Assembly (NCBI GenBank): GCA_013407085.1
Contig: JACCGJ010013588.1
Coordinates: 34,495 to 98,494, forward strand
DNA length: 64,000 nt
Source of the DNA: Atriophallophorus winterbourni
Lineage: Eukaryota > Platyhelminthes > Trematoda > Plagiorchiida > Microphallidae
Reading direction: 5' to 3'
Part shown: positions 34,501 through 46,500 of the stretch, piece by piece
Layout of the letters: every line of letters starts with the position of its first letter
How positions within the stretch are numbered: the stretch's first letter is position 1
Program-made: the position numbers and the translations under genes
The notes under the pieces: generated by a model
The model's input: the letters and a program-made list of their open reading frames with translations, nothing else
The model's database searches: none
What the model was told of the DNA's origin: nothing

Positions 34501-37500
34501 GTCGGTATTCAGTACGTTCGAAATCACACAATTCGTTCATAATGTATAATGCATAACATTCACCGAATGTTTCAAGTTTGAGTAAAACTCAGCAAGGAAA
34601 CATTTCAGGACGAGTATAGGAAATTCAAGTTTGTAGAACATAAGAAGTAACTAATTACGAGCTCAAATCTGTAGAGTATTGTGTCTATAACAACATTTGT
34701 ACTTAGGTTGTTTCTCGTCGCTTGGAATCATCGATAACGTAAATTTCGTTCGGAATCTGCGTTATTTCTGGTTTTGCAGGAAGATAATGGCTGATACGTT
34801 CACCAAGTCTGCTAGCTTTTTTTGATGTTCGTTTGTTTTACTACATGTAATTACTGGAAAAACTAGACGTTGGAACCAGTTATCTCCATGAAAAATCTAG
34901 GTGGGTAAACTTCATTGTTTTACAAGGCTCACAACAAAAATTTAAATCTGGGCGAAAGGTTAAAATTGGTCATAGAATATGGTGGAGGATAAAATATCCG
35001 CAATCGTGTGCATACGTGTCACTCATATTCCGCGACCGGTTTCGTGCTGTTTGCACTCATCAGTTAGGGACAGTATGATCAGGATACGCTTGTGATTGAA
35101 ACATTAGAAGAATGGTAAACAAGTTGCGCTTGTATGCCACTGTTGGATAAGGTTGGTTCTACCAGGCTGTTCAATCACATGAGCCCACACTCATGTAGAC
35201 AGTGTTTGCACACAGGTTCCCTAAGAAAAATGCTCATCTCCATGCATTTTCACCACACACACACCGCACTACCGGTTTCGTGCCGTTTGCACTCATCAGG
35301 TAGGGACAGTAGAATCAAGAAACGCAAGAGCTTGAAAGATTGGAGAATCGTTAAAAGTGGTTTGAAGTTGTTATCTACATTTGGGTAATGCTTAGTATGA
35401 ATCACGAAATATGTTCCTATACTTGAAAGTATCGAGTTGTTTTTTTAAAATAGTCAAATGTGTCATATAATATCACGTGAGTTAGTAAATTGTTCCTCAA
35501 TTGTAGTGCGAATAGGCAAGATTCGTATTTGCGGCAGTTTAACCTACCCTGTCTATGATAGATTTTAAGCAGGTGACCGCGAAATTGTGTTATGTAAGAC
35601 GTGCAACAAATGTCTCTAAGCATGAGTTGTCTGAGTAAGTACTGGCAAGTGACAAGTAGTGAACCTCCTTGTAGCTGATACCGGATTTAGCATTTTGATA
35701 CGAATTTTGGCATTGATGATTAGAAAGCGCGCATTTTTGGCAAATCAGTCTACTTTGTTGTAAATATCCGATTATTAACTACTGAATATTTTGACACAAC
35801 AAGTCGAGCAAAGCGCTTCAGTGTCTCTGACAAAAACGCATATTGACGTGAAGTTTGGTCATGGTCCCATGCCGTTTGACGTTACTGGAATGCTACAAAA
35901 TGAACAATGCAGAGGTAGGACGAAATGGGAGGTTATAGTAATAGAAATAGTAAGAATTAGATTTCGATTGAATTTAGGAGAGAGGGATTTTCTAACTTTA
36001 CAGGACACATCCTTTAAAATTTACCATGAGATTCCCATCAGTAATATTTTAAAACATGACACTCATAAACAAGTCTTCGATTATATGGGTTAATGCTTTA
36101 TAATAAAAAAAAACAAAAATGAATAAGAATTTCCATATTTGCCAAGAAATGCCCTTAATCAGATCGAAGGATTTTTGTTTCGGTATTTAACGCCATGCTA
36201 AACAATGCATGCGTCAGTAAATTAATAAATGGATCTGATCATCATCGAATGTTAAACAAAAATCATGCAATGTTACGTGTTATGGCTGAACACGTTTAGG
36301 TCGATATTGATGTAGACGAAGACAATGATAGACATCCGATCTGTTTGAAGATTTTAATTGCAACTGCCTCGCATTCACCAAAGTTGGTCGAACAAAACTT
36401 CCCTGACAGGCTGTGTGGAACCGTGGAAGCTACTGAGAGCGTTGCCGCAGGTTTCACTCGGTAACCCATGTAAATCAGCCGGAACAGAATAAAACTATTT
36501 ACCTTTTAGAACAATCGTATCAAAAATAAATTCCGTTTTTTTCCAGCAAATAATTGTGCACTAACAAAAAGAATAAGTATATTTTGTATCAATCTATGTA
36601 ACTGTAGAATAACACTAGTACTACAAACCTGTTCAATAACGTGTCCAGACAGACGTTTAATGTTTAATCACAACAGCGTATAATGGCATACCCTGTTCCC
36701 GGCACTTTTCTTGAAGTGGTCTCAGGGAGAAGATATTATCAACGTTGATCTTCCCCTGTGGAAGCCACATTCAGTTTTGTAGTTCATTCTATCAGCTGAA
36801 AATTATATCCGGATCTGTAAGACTTTAGCAAACAGTTAGCCTACAACATTCTGAAGGTAAATTCCTCTGTAATTGTTGCAGTCATCTCTATCACCTTTAT
36901 ACTTAAATAGCGTGAAGATCTTTGTGTCTCGCATCTCGTGTGGCACAGACTCCTCCTGCCAGCACTGAGAAGCTAAATTTTCATGGGATCAATTTCATGT
37001 CAATGCTAGACGGAATGTGTTTCTAAGAGACCTAATGCTGTGGTTTCGTTTGGAAGAAAGTGTTATTGACAGAAAAACTGAACGGTGTGCACATTTTGAA
37101 AAAGCTTTGATCATTTACTTTGGTTTTACCTACACCGAACTTTCCGAGAAGACACGTAATCTGCAATAACACTGGCATTGAAATCATCAAATACAACTAC
37201 ACAGTTTCTTTCGGCACGATTTTGTTGATCACGGATGATCGATTATCTTACGCCTCTGATAATCGAGAATTCATCTTGAAATCTCGAAAGCTTGAACCGA
37301 AGGTTCTAGATTTCCAGTTTCACAACTGACCTTTGTTGTTTCGTATTTTTTTCGCTGGTGTGAAAAATAAGTCTGCTTGTCGTTTGATTCCTAATTCGCA
37401 TGCACCGAATGAGGATAAAAGACCGTAGCAAGACGGCACCTTATATACTGGGGGCTGCCCATTTTACGGCGGGCGTCAGACGTACAATGAGATCTGAAAA

Positions 37501-40500
37501 TCTGTCCCATCGTCGGAAGAAGCACCAAGCTCTAGCTTTACGTCAGTCGATCTAAAGATATTAACAGGTAACTGCTGCTACCGGTGTTATCATCCATATC
37601 ATCGAAGTTGGGTTCCAAGGTTGTCAAAGCCGGGGCGGTTTTGGGGATAAGCTCCCAATTCTAAAAATGCTCCAATGGCACGCGTCTCATATAGCCTCTG
37701 GCAACCAAGTCCAGCTCCTGGCCTGCACGCGTGGTCCTGTGCGACCCGGCGGAACTGCTTCTACTGACAGGAGAAAGGGCGAAGGCGGCTGACTGGCGCC
37801 TCAAAACCAGCATGCTTCGGGCAGGTGGAGCTCGTAAGTCCATGAAGGCGGTCCACCATGGGGAAGGAAAACCCTTATCTCAAACCTCCACTGCCTTGTG
37901 GCTACATCCAATCATGGAAAAGGCTTCAGGAGTCAACCTCGAGGAAAAATCCGGAGCCGGAGTCCCGTTAGGCAGTCCGAAGTTTTTTTTTACAACTTCG
38001 CCCTGCCAACTTCTGCGACGGCATCGTTGTCCAAACGTATCAGCCTAGCTGTTCCTTTGGTTCCGATGGTGCCGTGGAGAGGGAGCACTTGCTGCATGGG
38101 CAACAGCTATTTCTCCACTTTGAACTGCCCTGGCGTACATCACAACGCACCAATGGAGAGGACACTCCATTCCGCTTCTGCGGATAATAACACGGGAAGC
38201 AGCAGATACCGGTTAAAAGCTATGGCTCGATTGGCGTAGAGCTCAGCGCCTGGGGCTGCTTTCGACGGTGGGAGAGACTTTCAGGTCTCATTGGACGGCT
38301 ACCGCCCGCCTCAAGCTGGGCAGCCCCCAGCCAATATGGTGCCGTCTCGCCACGGTCTGCTATCCTCATTGGGTGCATGGGGATTAGGAATCAACCGACA
38401 AGCAGACTGTTATTTCTGCACCAGCGAAACCAACTACGAAAAAACAAATGTCATTTCTGAAACTGGGAACCTGGAACGTCCGGTCCATGCTTCCTGGATT
38501 TCACGACGACGTCTCGAATATCAGAGGCGTAAAAAAATCTGCTGTTATTAATAACGAGTTAAAGAGACTAAAGGTCGACGTGGCAGCCCTACAAGAGACG
38601 CGATTACCAGACACTGGTAAGCTGACAGAAAGAGATTACACGTTTTTTTGGAAAGGAAGGGGTTCTGATGAGCCTCGATTGCATGGAGTTGGGTTTGCCG
38701 TTCGAAACGACCTTCTAAAAGCAACTGAACCGAGCAGCAGCGGGAGCGAACGGATTTGGACTCTAAATCTGAGGTGCATTACTGGTACCATTACGTTGGT
38801 AAACGTTTATGCGCCGACGCTCTCTGCGACGACTGCTGAAAAAGACGCTTTTTATTACAACCTCGCAACAGTCCTGAAAAACGTGCCACAAAGAAACTGT
38901 GTAGTGGTATTGGGTGATTTCAATGCTAGAGTTGGTGCGGATTACGAATCTTGGCAAAACTGTCTCGGGAAATTCGGTGTAGGTAAAACTAATGAAAATG
39001 GACTACGCCTTTTAGAATTATGCACACAGTTCAGTCTCTGTGTTAGTAACACTTTCTTTCAAACAAAACCACAGCATAAGGTCTCTTGGAAACATCCTCG
39101 CTCTAAGCACTGGCACCAGCTTGATCTTATTCTTGTTAGGCGCACTAATATAGGAAGCGTACTTCTCACCAGATCATATCAAAGCGCAGACTGTGACACT
39201 GATCATTCACTGGTTTGTGCAAAACTGAAGCTTTCCGACACGAGATTTCACCGCACCAAATTGTCTGGTAAGCCTAGGATTGACGTCACCCGCATGTGCG
39301 AACCTAATCTAGTTGCGCGATTTGCAAAAGCCTTCACAGCCGAGTTCAGCAAGACAACCCCACTTGAATCGGCTTCAGAAAACTGGGAATCGATTAAAAA
39401 CAACATATGCCGAGTCGCACTTTCCACTTTCGGTCCGAAGAAAGCTCGAACGAGCGACTGGTTCGAAGCAAAAGCTTCTGAGATGACTGCTGTGTTGGAT
39501 GAGAAACGGTCAGCATTCTTGAGGTTCAAAGGTATGCCAACAGATGAAAACTTACGACTTTTAAGAGCATCCAGAAATAAGGTCCAACAGACTGCAAGGC
39601 GATGTGCAAATGACTACTGGACAGAAATTAGCCTTAGTATCCAAAAAGCTGCGGATACTGGAAATTTTCACGGCATGTATGATGGGATCAAGAGAGCCAT
39701 TGGTCCAAACAAGCATAAAATGGCTCCCATTAAGTCTGTATCTGGTGACCCGATTGTGGACAAAACTCAGCAGATGGAAAGATGGGTAGAGCACTTCTCC
39801 TCCCTCTACTCTAGGAACAGTACGGTTTTTACCACATGTATTTGAAAATTTCGAGCGGTTGCCGACTATTGAATATCTAGATACTCCCCCTACTCTTGAT
39901 GAGCTCAATAGAGCGATCGACCGCTTAGCGAATGGGAAGGCCCCTGGTGACGACGGAATTCCACCTGAGCTCATCAAATGCGATAGAGCAGCATTATTAC
40001 AACCGCTTCACCATTTGCTTCTTCAGTGCTGGCAGGAGGAGTGTGTCCCACAAGAGATGCGAGACACAAAGATCATCCCGCTATTCAAGAATAAAGGAGA
40101 TAGAGGCGACTGCAACAATTACAGAGGAATCTCCCTTCTGAATGTTGTAGGCAAATTGTTTGCTAAAGTTTTACAGGTCCGGCTGCAAGTTTTAGCTGAT
40201 AGAATTTACTCCGAATCTCAATGTGGCTTTCGCAAGGGAAGATCGACCGTTGACATGATCTTCTCCCTAAGACAACTTCAAGAAAAGTGTCGGGAACAGT
40301 GTATGCCATTATACGCTGTTTTTATTGATTTAACGAAGGCATTCGACTACGTCAGCAGGGAGGGTCTTTTCAAAATGCTTAATTTGATAGGCTGCCCACC
40401 AAGACTGCTAAAGCTCGTTATTTCGTTCCACTCAGACATGAAGGGCTCAGTCCATTTTAACGGTTTCAGCTCAGAAGTCTTTGAAATTCGCCGAGGCGTC

Positions 40501-43500
40501 AAACAAGGGTGTGTTCTGGCTCCCACGCTGTTCGGCATTTTCTTTGCTCTGCTTCTGAATTACGCTTTCAGGACGAGAACAGAAGGTATTTACTTACGCA
40601 CGCGAAATGATGGCAAGCTTTTCAACCTAAACCGGTTGAGAGCACAAACCAAGGCACGAAATGTGCTAATCCGTGACCTGCTGTTTGCCGACGATGCAGC
40701 CTTCATTGCTCACTCCCAGGAGCACCTTCAGTCTTTAATGGACTGTTTTTCGTCGGCATGCAAAGACTTTTGGTCTAACAATCAGCATGAGCAAGACCAA
40801 AGTCCTTAGCCAAGGGACTGTATCGCCTCCCATCATAACTGTTGGAAACTGTCAGCTTGAATCAGTACATCAGTTCACATACCTCGGTTCAACCATTGCG
40901 GATAACCTCTCGCTAGACACGGAGATTGATAAGCGAATTGGCAGAGCAGCTGTCATTCTGTCCCGTTTGAACTCTCGTGTTTGGGGTAACCGAAAGCTGA
41001 CTGTAAAGACGAAAATGATGGTGTACAGCGCGTGCGTACTGAACGCTTTACTGTACGGCAGTGAAACCTGGACCACCCACGCAAGACACGAACGGAAGCT
41101 GAATGCTTTCCATCTGCGAAGCATCCGTCATATCTTGAACATATCGTGGATGGACAGAGTGACTAATGCTGAAGTGCTTTTAAAAGCTGGTCTACTGAGC
41201 ATGTTCACTCTATTGCGACAGCGCCGCCTGCGCTGGCTTGGTCACGTCTATAGAATGGAAAATGGTCGTATTTCGAAAGATCTACTCTATGGTGAGTTGC
41301 AACTAGGAAGTCGACCATTGGGCAGACCGCACTTGCGGTACAAAGACGTTTGTAAAAGAGATATGAAAGCTCTTGGCATTGATCCGGCGAGTTTGGAAGA
41401 ACTTGCTCTCGACCGCTCACATTGGAGGCACTATGTAAAGCGTCGTCTGCATGCTGGGGAGGAGCAGATACAGCTCTTGGCAGCTGAACGCAGATCACGC
41501 CGACGACGTGCAACTAACGCAATACAACCGAGTTCTGACTATCGTTGCCAGCGCTGCGGGAGAGATTGTTCCTCCCGAATCGGACTGTTTAGTCACTCAA
41601 AAAGCTGCAAAACTTGAACATTCACGCGTTTGTGATGTACATCCATGGTCGACATCGACCGAAGGAGGCCAACAACAACATCGAAGTTGAGCGTCCTCTC
41701 ATTTGGTCCGTTGAGATTTACGCCAGGGCATCTTAAATTGGAGAACTAGCTATTGCACGTTGACCAAATGCTCCCTCTTCACGGTATCACCTGACCCAAA
41801 GTAAGGGCTAGCCTGAAATGTTTGTACAACGAGGCCGTCCCAGGACTTGGCTGCACGAAGTTAAATGACACCTCGGGCTGCCGAACGAGAACCCCGCTTG
41901 GGGTTTTTCCTCCAGGTTGACTCCTGAAGCCATTTTCATTATTAGATATAGCCAAAAGGCAGATGAGGTTATAGGTAAGGGTTTTTCTTCCAATAGGTGG
42001 ACCGCCTCAACGGACTTACATGCTCTACCTGCACGAAGCAAGCTGGTTTCGAAGCGAAAGTCAAACGCCTACACCAAGTCTCCTGTCAGTAATAGCAGTT
42101 ATGTCGGGTCACAAAACAATCACGCGTGCAGGCCAGGAGATGGACTTGGTTTAGACCGTTTTGGTGGTGACAACCTTTTAATCACAGGTTATATGTATGA
42201 AAGTATAATAAATTTGAGTATCAATTTCGATTTATGTTGTACATGATGATTAGTATAACGCAATTACGCATATGTTGTTGGGGCAACTTATGTTAGTGGA
42301 ACTTGTAAGTTCAAGAAACGTTTCACAAAAGAGGGTGTTTCTCTCAGTATCACCATGAAGCTTAGTTGTGGACGTGTATTAACACATGAAAACTCTGCAA
42401 GAAATCTTACGAAATCGTCCACAATCTGCTTCACGCTGGAATGTTACATTTTATTATGAGGTTGTGGTTCCAGATAAAACACTCAGACTAATTAAAAATT
42501 TCCACTATCGTTACTGTGTAAGCGCCCTCTTTAGATGGCAAGTTTTTGACCACGTGCTTGATTATGGGACTCGTTGACTTTGAGAATCGAGAAAGGCCCG
42601 TCACAATGTTTCATTTTGCTCCAATATTTCAACCGTTTTCAAACAATTCAGGCAGGTGATGCGTAACGCGTTCAAGTGTTTCATGTAGCCTAGTATGCGC
42701 ATAACACCTATTTTCCGATCGATTAAGGCTGTAGAATTTTACAGCTCCAGATTAAAGGCCTCTGCAGTTGTGTGAAATAAATAAGCAGCATTATTGACCA
42801 TTGCATACAAGAATTTTGTTGGTTGAACGTGAAATCTAACATATATTTACCAACTGATTGGCTGTTGAATTGGCTGTGAATTTTATACCAATGTTAGATG
42901 AGGACGTAAATTTGAGTAGTGACAAGGTGATACTGCATTGACTGTTTTAAAACAATGAGATTATATTTTGAGAACAGCCTGTAGGACAGTTAATTATGAG
43001 AGTCGTTTGTGGACACAAGATTGAAAACAGCTCAAGATTGCGAAATCAGATAAATAGATAAATAGAAAAACGATGTTGTAGCTGCCACAGGGTCTGCCTA
43101 GCGTTAATGATCAGCTAGATTATGAAAGCGACCGATTGGTGCATCGTTTGTAGGTATAATCCCCGCTTAATAGACTGTAGGTGCGATCGGTGTCCTTCAA
43201 ATAGGAATGAATTACTATGCTTCAACATTTTGCTGTCAGAAGCTGGTTTTACCTGCTTCTATTGCACGTGCGACAGCTCTTGCTGATCGTTTACCGAAAC
43301 GGTGGCCCACATAAAGGTCAATTTTCTACGTTCAACTTTTCAACAATACCAACCAATAACAACATTTTCCCTACGTATCGCATGCAATTATAAACAATAT
43401 TCCAACCGAAATTTGACAGCTGATATAATGATGTAATTCAACATTGATACGCCTTTACCCCTATACCTCAACCTCAGCGTTAAATAAACATACATCACTA

Positions 43501-46500
43501 GTTCCCACGAAAATGCCGACAATCAAAAATGACCAAGTTTTAATCGTGTGAGAATCGAATTATAATTTTGAATGACTTTGCTAAACCACAAAAAATGCAG
43601 ATTGTGTTTTACCCACATACTTTTCACAAAATTCTCATATTCATAGTTGATTTCATTTTAATGCAATTTAATCCAAGGTCGTACTCACGAAATTACCACT
43701 GGGTACACCGAGCCAATATTATGCAACCACTGGATATTCCGGGGAAGGAACACCCAATGTAAAATTGTATTCTCCTGACGTTACGAGATATGCTTCAAAT
43801 ACCGCCATTATTAGTTGGAACCTGGTGAGCGAGGACATTCTGCAGCAAAGATCGAACGGATATTTCATAGGATACCGCGTTCATTGGTGTCGAGCTCAAA
43901 TGCTGAATTCCCTATGTCTAGAAGGCACTTCGCACTACCAGGTGAGAATAATAAATTTCTCCGAGGGCACTATAAGGCAGCCTAAGGAAATTTAATGATT
44001 TCCCCAGCGGCTGACTAATGCTTAGACGAAGCGTACTGAAAACATTTTTGCTGAAATCTCTGTTGTCATTTACTCATAATTGTAAACCACTGTTGGATAT
44101 AGTGGGCACGAACAATTTGTTCAATACACTGTGCCCACAAACATGCAGATTTGGTGGTACCATGGTCTTAAACAAACACACTAATATGCCTGCATTTCCA
44201 TCATACACACACACCGTGCTTTTTGCATTCATCAGAAAGGGACAGTGCGATCATGATTCGCCTGCCTTGAATCAGTTAGGAAATGGTGAAGTGAGCTAAA
44301 ACAAATGAAGCCACTGCTGGAGCAGAATGATACGGCCAACCTGTTCAATTATATTTGCCCCCATATATATATATATATATCTTGAATAAACTGATGGACA
44401 CAAATACCATACCGGAATTGCAAGTATGTCTGTCAGGTAAGGAGTGTAATTTACACTCCATAGCTGGTGAGTGCAAAGAGAACTTTGACGGTCTTGCGGA
44501 GTGTGTGCCATGGCAATTCATGCAAATGTGTTTTTTGTTTATTGAGTTAGGTTTACACCCTATCTACATGATTGTGGGCACATGTAATTGAAAAGGCTGG
44601 TCGTGCCAACCATATCCAACGGTGGTAAATAAGCGCGACTTCTTTACAATTCTTCTACTGTTTCAAGCGCAGGCGGATCCTGAGCTTTCTGTCCGTACCT
44701 AATGGGTGCACACAGCACGAAACCGGTCGTGTTTGTGTGTGATGGAAATGCATGCAAGAGGACATTTCTTGTGGCTTTAACCCATCTACATATCTATATC
44801 ATCAAATGTTATTAAACAGCTTGTTTGTACCTAGCTTATTCAAAAGTGACTTCTAAGTTCATTCCTTTTTTAAACACAAAATCTTTTTCAAGGTTTCATT
44901 GAACCGGATACAAAAGTTTTGAATTGCTATACCCTTTGTAACGTGTGGAACAAATTTGGTTTTTTAACAGTAACATCTTTATACATCGTGCAATGTATGG
45001 GAAAATCCTCAAAATTATTAATGTGAAGCGCGGTCAATTCATACATAAATACAGCAGTCGACTATACGTCTGGAGCTTGATTTACATTATTCGAAAAGAG
45101 ACCACGGTAATCAAAAGACTTACTCACAAGTCAAATGACCCCGCTACAGGATTTCGGAAACTGATATTTGAACATCGACCACCTCAGATAGCATTGAGTT
45201 TACATCTTCATAGGCTCTTATTTGAATTTCTGTATGGAATTTCGAACAATTTTGCTTTTACAACTGTAAATGTTTTTTTCTAAAATCACAGGATTTTATC
45301 GTTCGAAATATACCGGAAAAATATAAGTTTTCGTTGCGGCGACAATCCGCAAGTTCAAACGCAATGGAGCAAATCCGTTACAATGGAACGCTAGTTACTG
45401 AAGGTAACCGAATTCACGGAACGTTGGTGGAACTAGAAGCGGACAGCATTATCCGAGCGAGAGTCTGCGTTTTGAACATGAGAAAAGAAGGCGAATTCAG
45501 GCATGTTGAATATATATATATATATATATATGCGTGTGTGTGTGTGATTGAGTGTCCTTCTCTGCAGTGAGATTGCATCGCATGACATCCTGTTATGTGA
45601 TATGCTCTGTTTCTAAGTCAGATTACCTACAAGCAAAGACTGTGTTTTTGGGAGTAGTATATGGCCCACTGTCTGCACAGGAATCTCACAATCTGCTTCT
45701 ACTAGACAGAAATAGCATGGTTAATTCCAAATTCACTTGCAGATAATTTATTATGGGTAACTTCAAATTACCGAATGTGCAGAGAAGTACAATTTACACA
45801 GAAAACTCCCTCGAAGTCGCATTCATTGGGTTGTTGGACGCTATTCTTTTTTATAACTACATTGCATGCAATACCCGATACAGCGGAACCGATGTACATT
45901 TCCTCGTGGTTCTCGTTGACAAGCTATGAGCACGACATTGATGACGTTGCTTACGAAGGTCCAACTGGTGTGAGTGTTCACGAAGTCAACCAGTTTAACC
46001 ATCTGTTTGAAGCTGTAAGATGAAATGATGCCCGGAAACCAGCAACGTACTCGAGTTTTGGGTATGCATATTATCAAATCTCTAGAATTCAATCGATGTG
46101 ATCTCCAAATGTATTATCAGAAAATTAACAAAAAAAACCCAAATTTAAACTACGAAAATGAACTCGTAAGTGGTTAAATGCACGAAACGTTGCTTGACGT
46201 CACCATCGGCTAAACACATTATCATACACCTGGCTAACGTTTCGTTAACTACTGAAAAAGTGCAAGAGATTTTCAGCCAAGACACGTTGGAATTAAAAAA
46301 AAGAGATATCACGCTTGACGAATCTCATCCCCATTATAATTTATAAAGTGGTTGACGAGCTGAGCTCATCAAATGTTTTAGAACAGCATTATGGCAACCT
46401 CTTCACCATTTGCTTTGTCAGTGCTGGCAGGAGGAGTTTGTACCACAAGAGATGCGAGACGCAAAGATCATTAAGCTATTGGAGAAAAATGGTGAGAGAA

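Larger units (their letters stand above)
34985..35350 (-). repeat. Two tandem ~237-bp hammerhead units (family B)
   Basis: Two copies of a cgaccggtttcgtgctgtttgcac-like block lie ~237 bp apart, with the spacer containing atgccactgttggataagg. Spacer relatives occur at 44085 and 44313 and, on the opposite strand, at 44.62 and 60.6 kb. Each block is a hammerhead on the minus strand. Confidence 0.75.
34512..43677. other. Intron 5, 9.2 kb, hammerhead repeats and nested RTE elements
   Basis: Contains a two-unit hammerhead repeat (34985-35350), CR1 debris (35480-35660), an older minus-strand RTE (36640-37610 and 41690-42175) and the full-length RTE copy 2 inside it. 42180-43677 and 35660-36640 hold nothing recognised. 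An open frame at 35791-36093 has no domain and would break phase if spliced in. Confidence 0.7.
44010..44770. repeat. Inverted pair of family B hammerhead units
   Basis: The minus part has ccactgttggatatagtggg at about 44090 and a second start ccactgctggagcag at about 44313 (period ~228 bp). The plus part reads the reverse spacer (accatatccaacggtgg, about 44607) and ends in a hammerhead block. Units therefore face each other. Confidence 0.65.
43942..45291. other. Intron 6, opposed hammerhead repeat units
   Basis: Family B units occupy 44010-44365 (minus) and about 44400-44770 (plus), with an (at)n tract at 44362. An open frame at 44945-45283 has no domain and is taken as chance. Confidence 0.6.

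Noticed and set aside
35791..36093. 100-codon open frame with acceptor-like start in intron 5
   Set aside because: Exons 5 and 6 already join in phase and produce a continuous FN3 strand F. Adding this piece would interrupt the domain.
37611..37760. HDV-like ribozyme at the RTE 5' end
   Set aside because: The GG start and a distant GGAACT that could pair with GGTTCC are suggestive, but the spacing is too long and I could not place P2, P3 and the catalytic C.
44945..45283. 112-codon open frame just before exon 7
   Set aside because: It ends before the exon 7 acceptor, is lysine- and leucine-rich without a domain, and has no phase-compatible donor.
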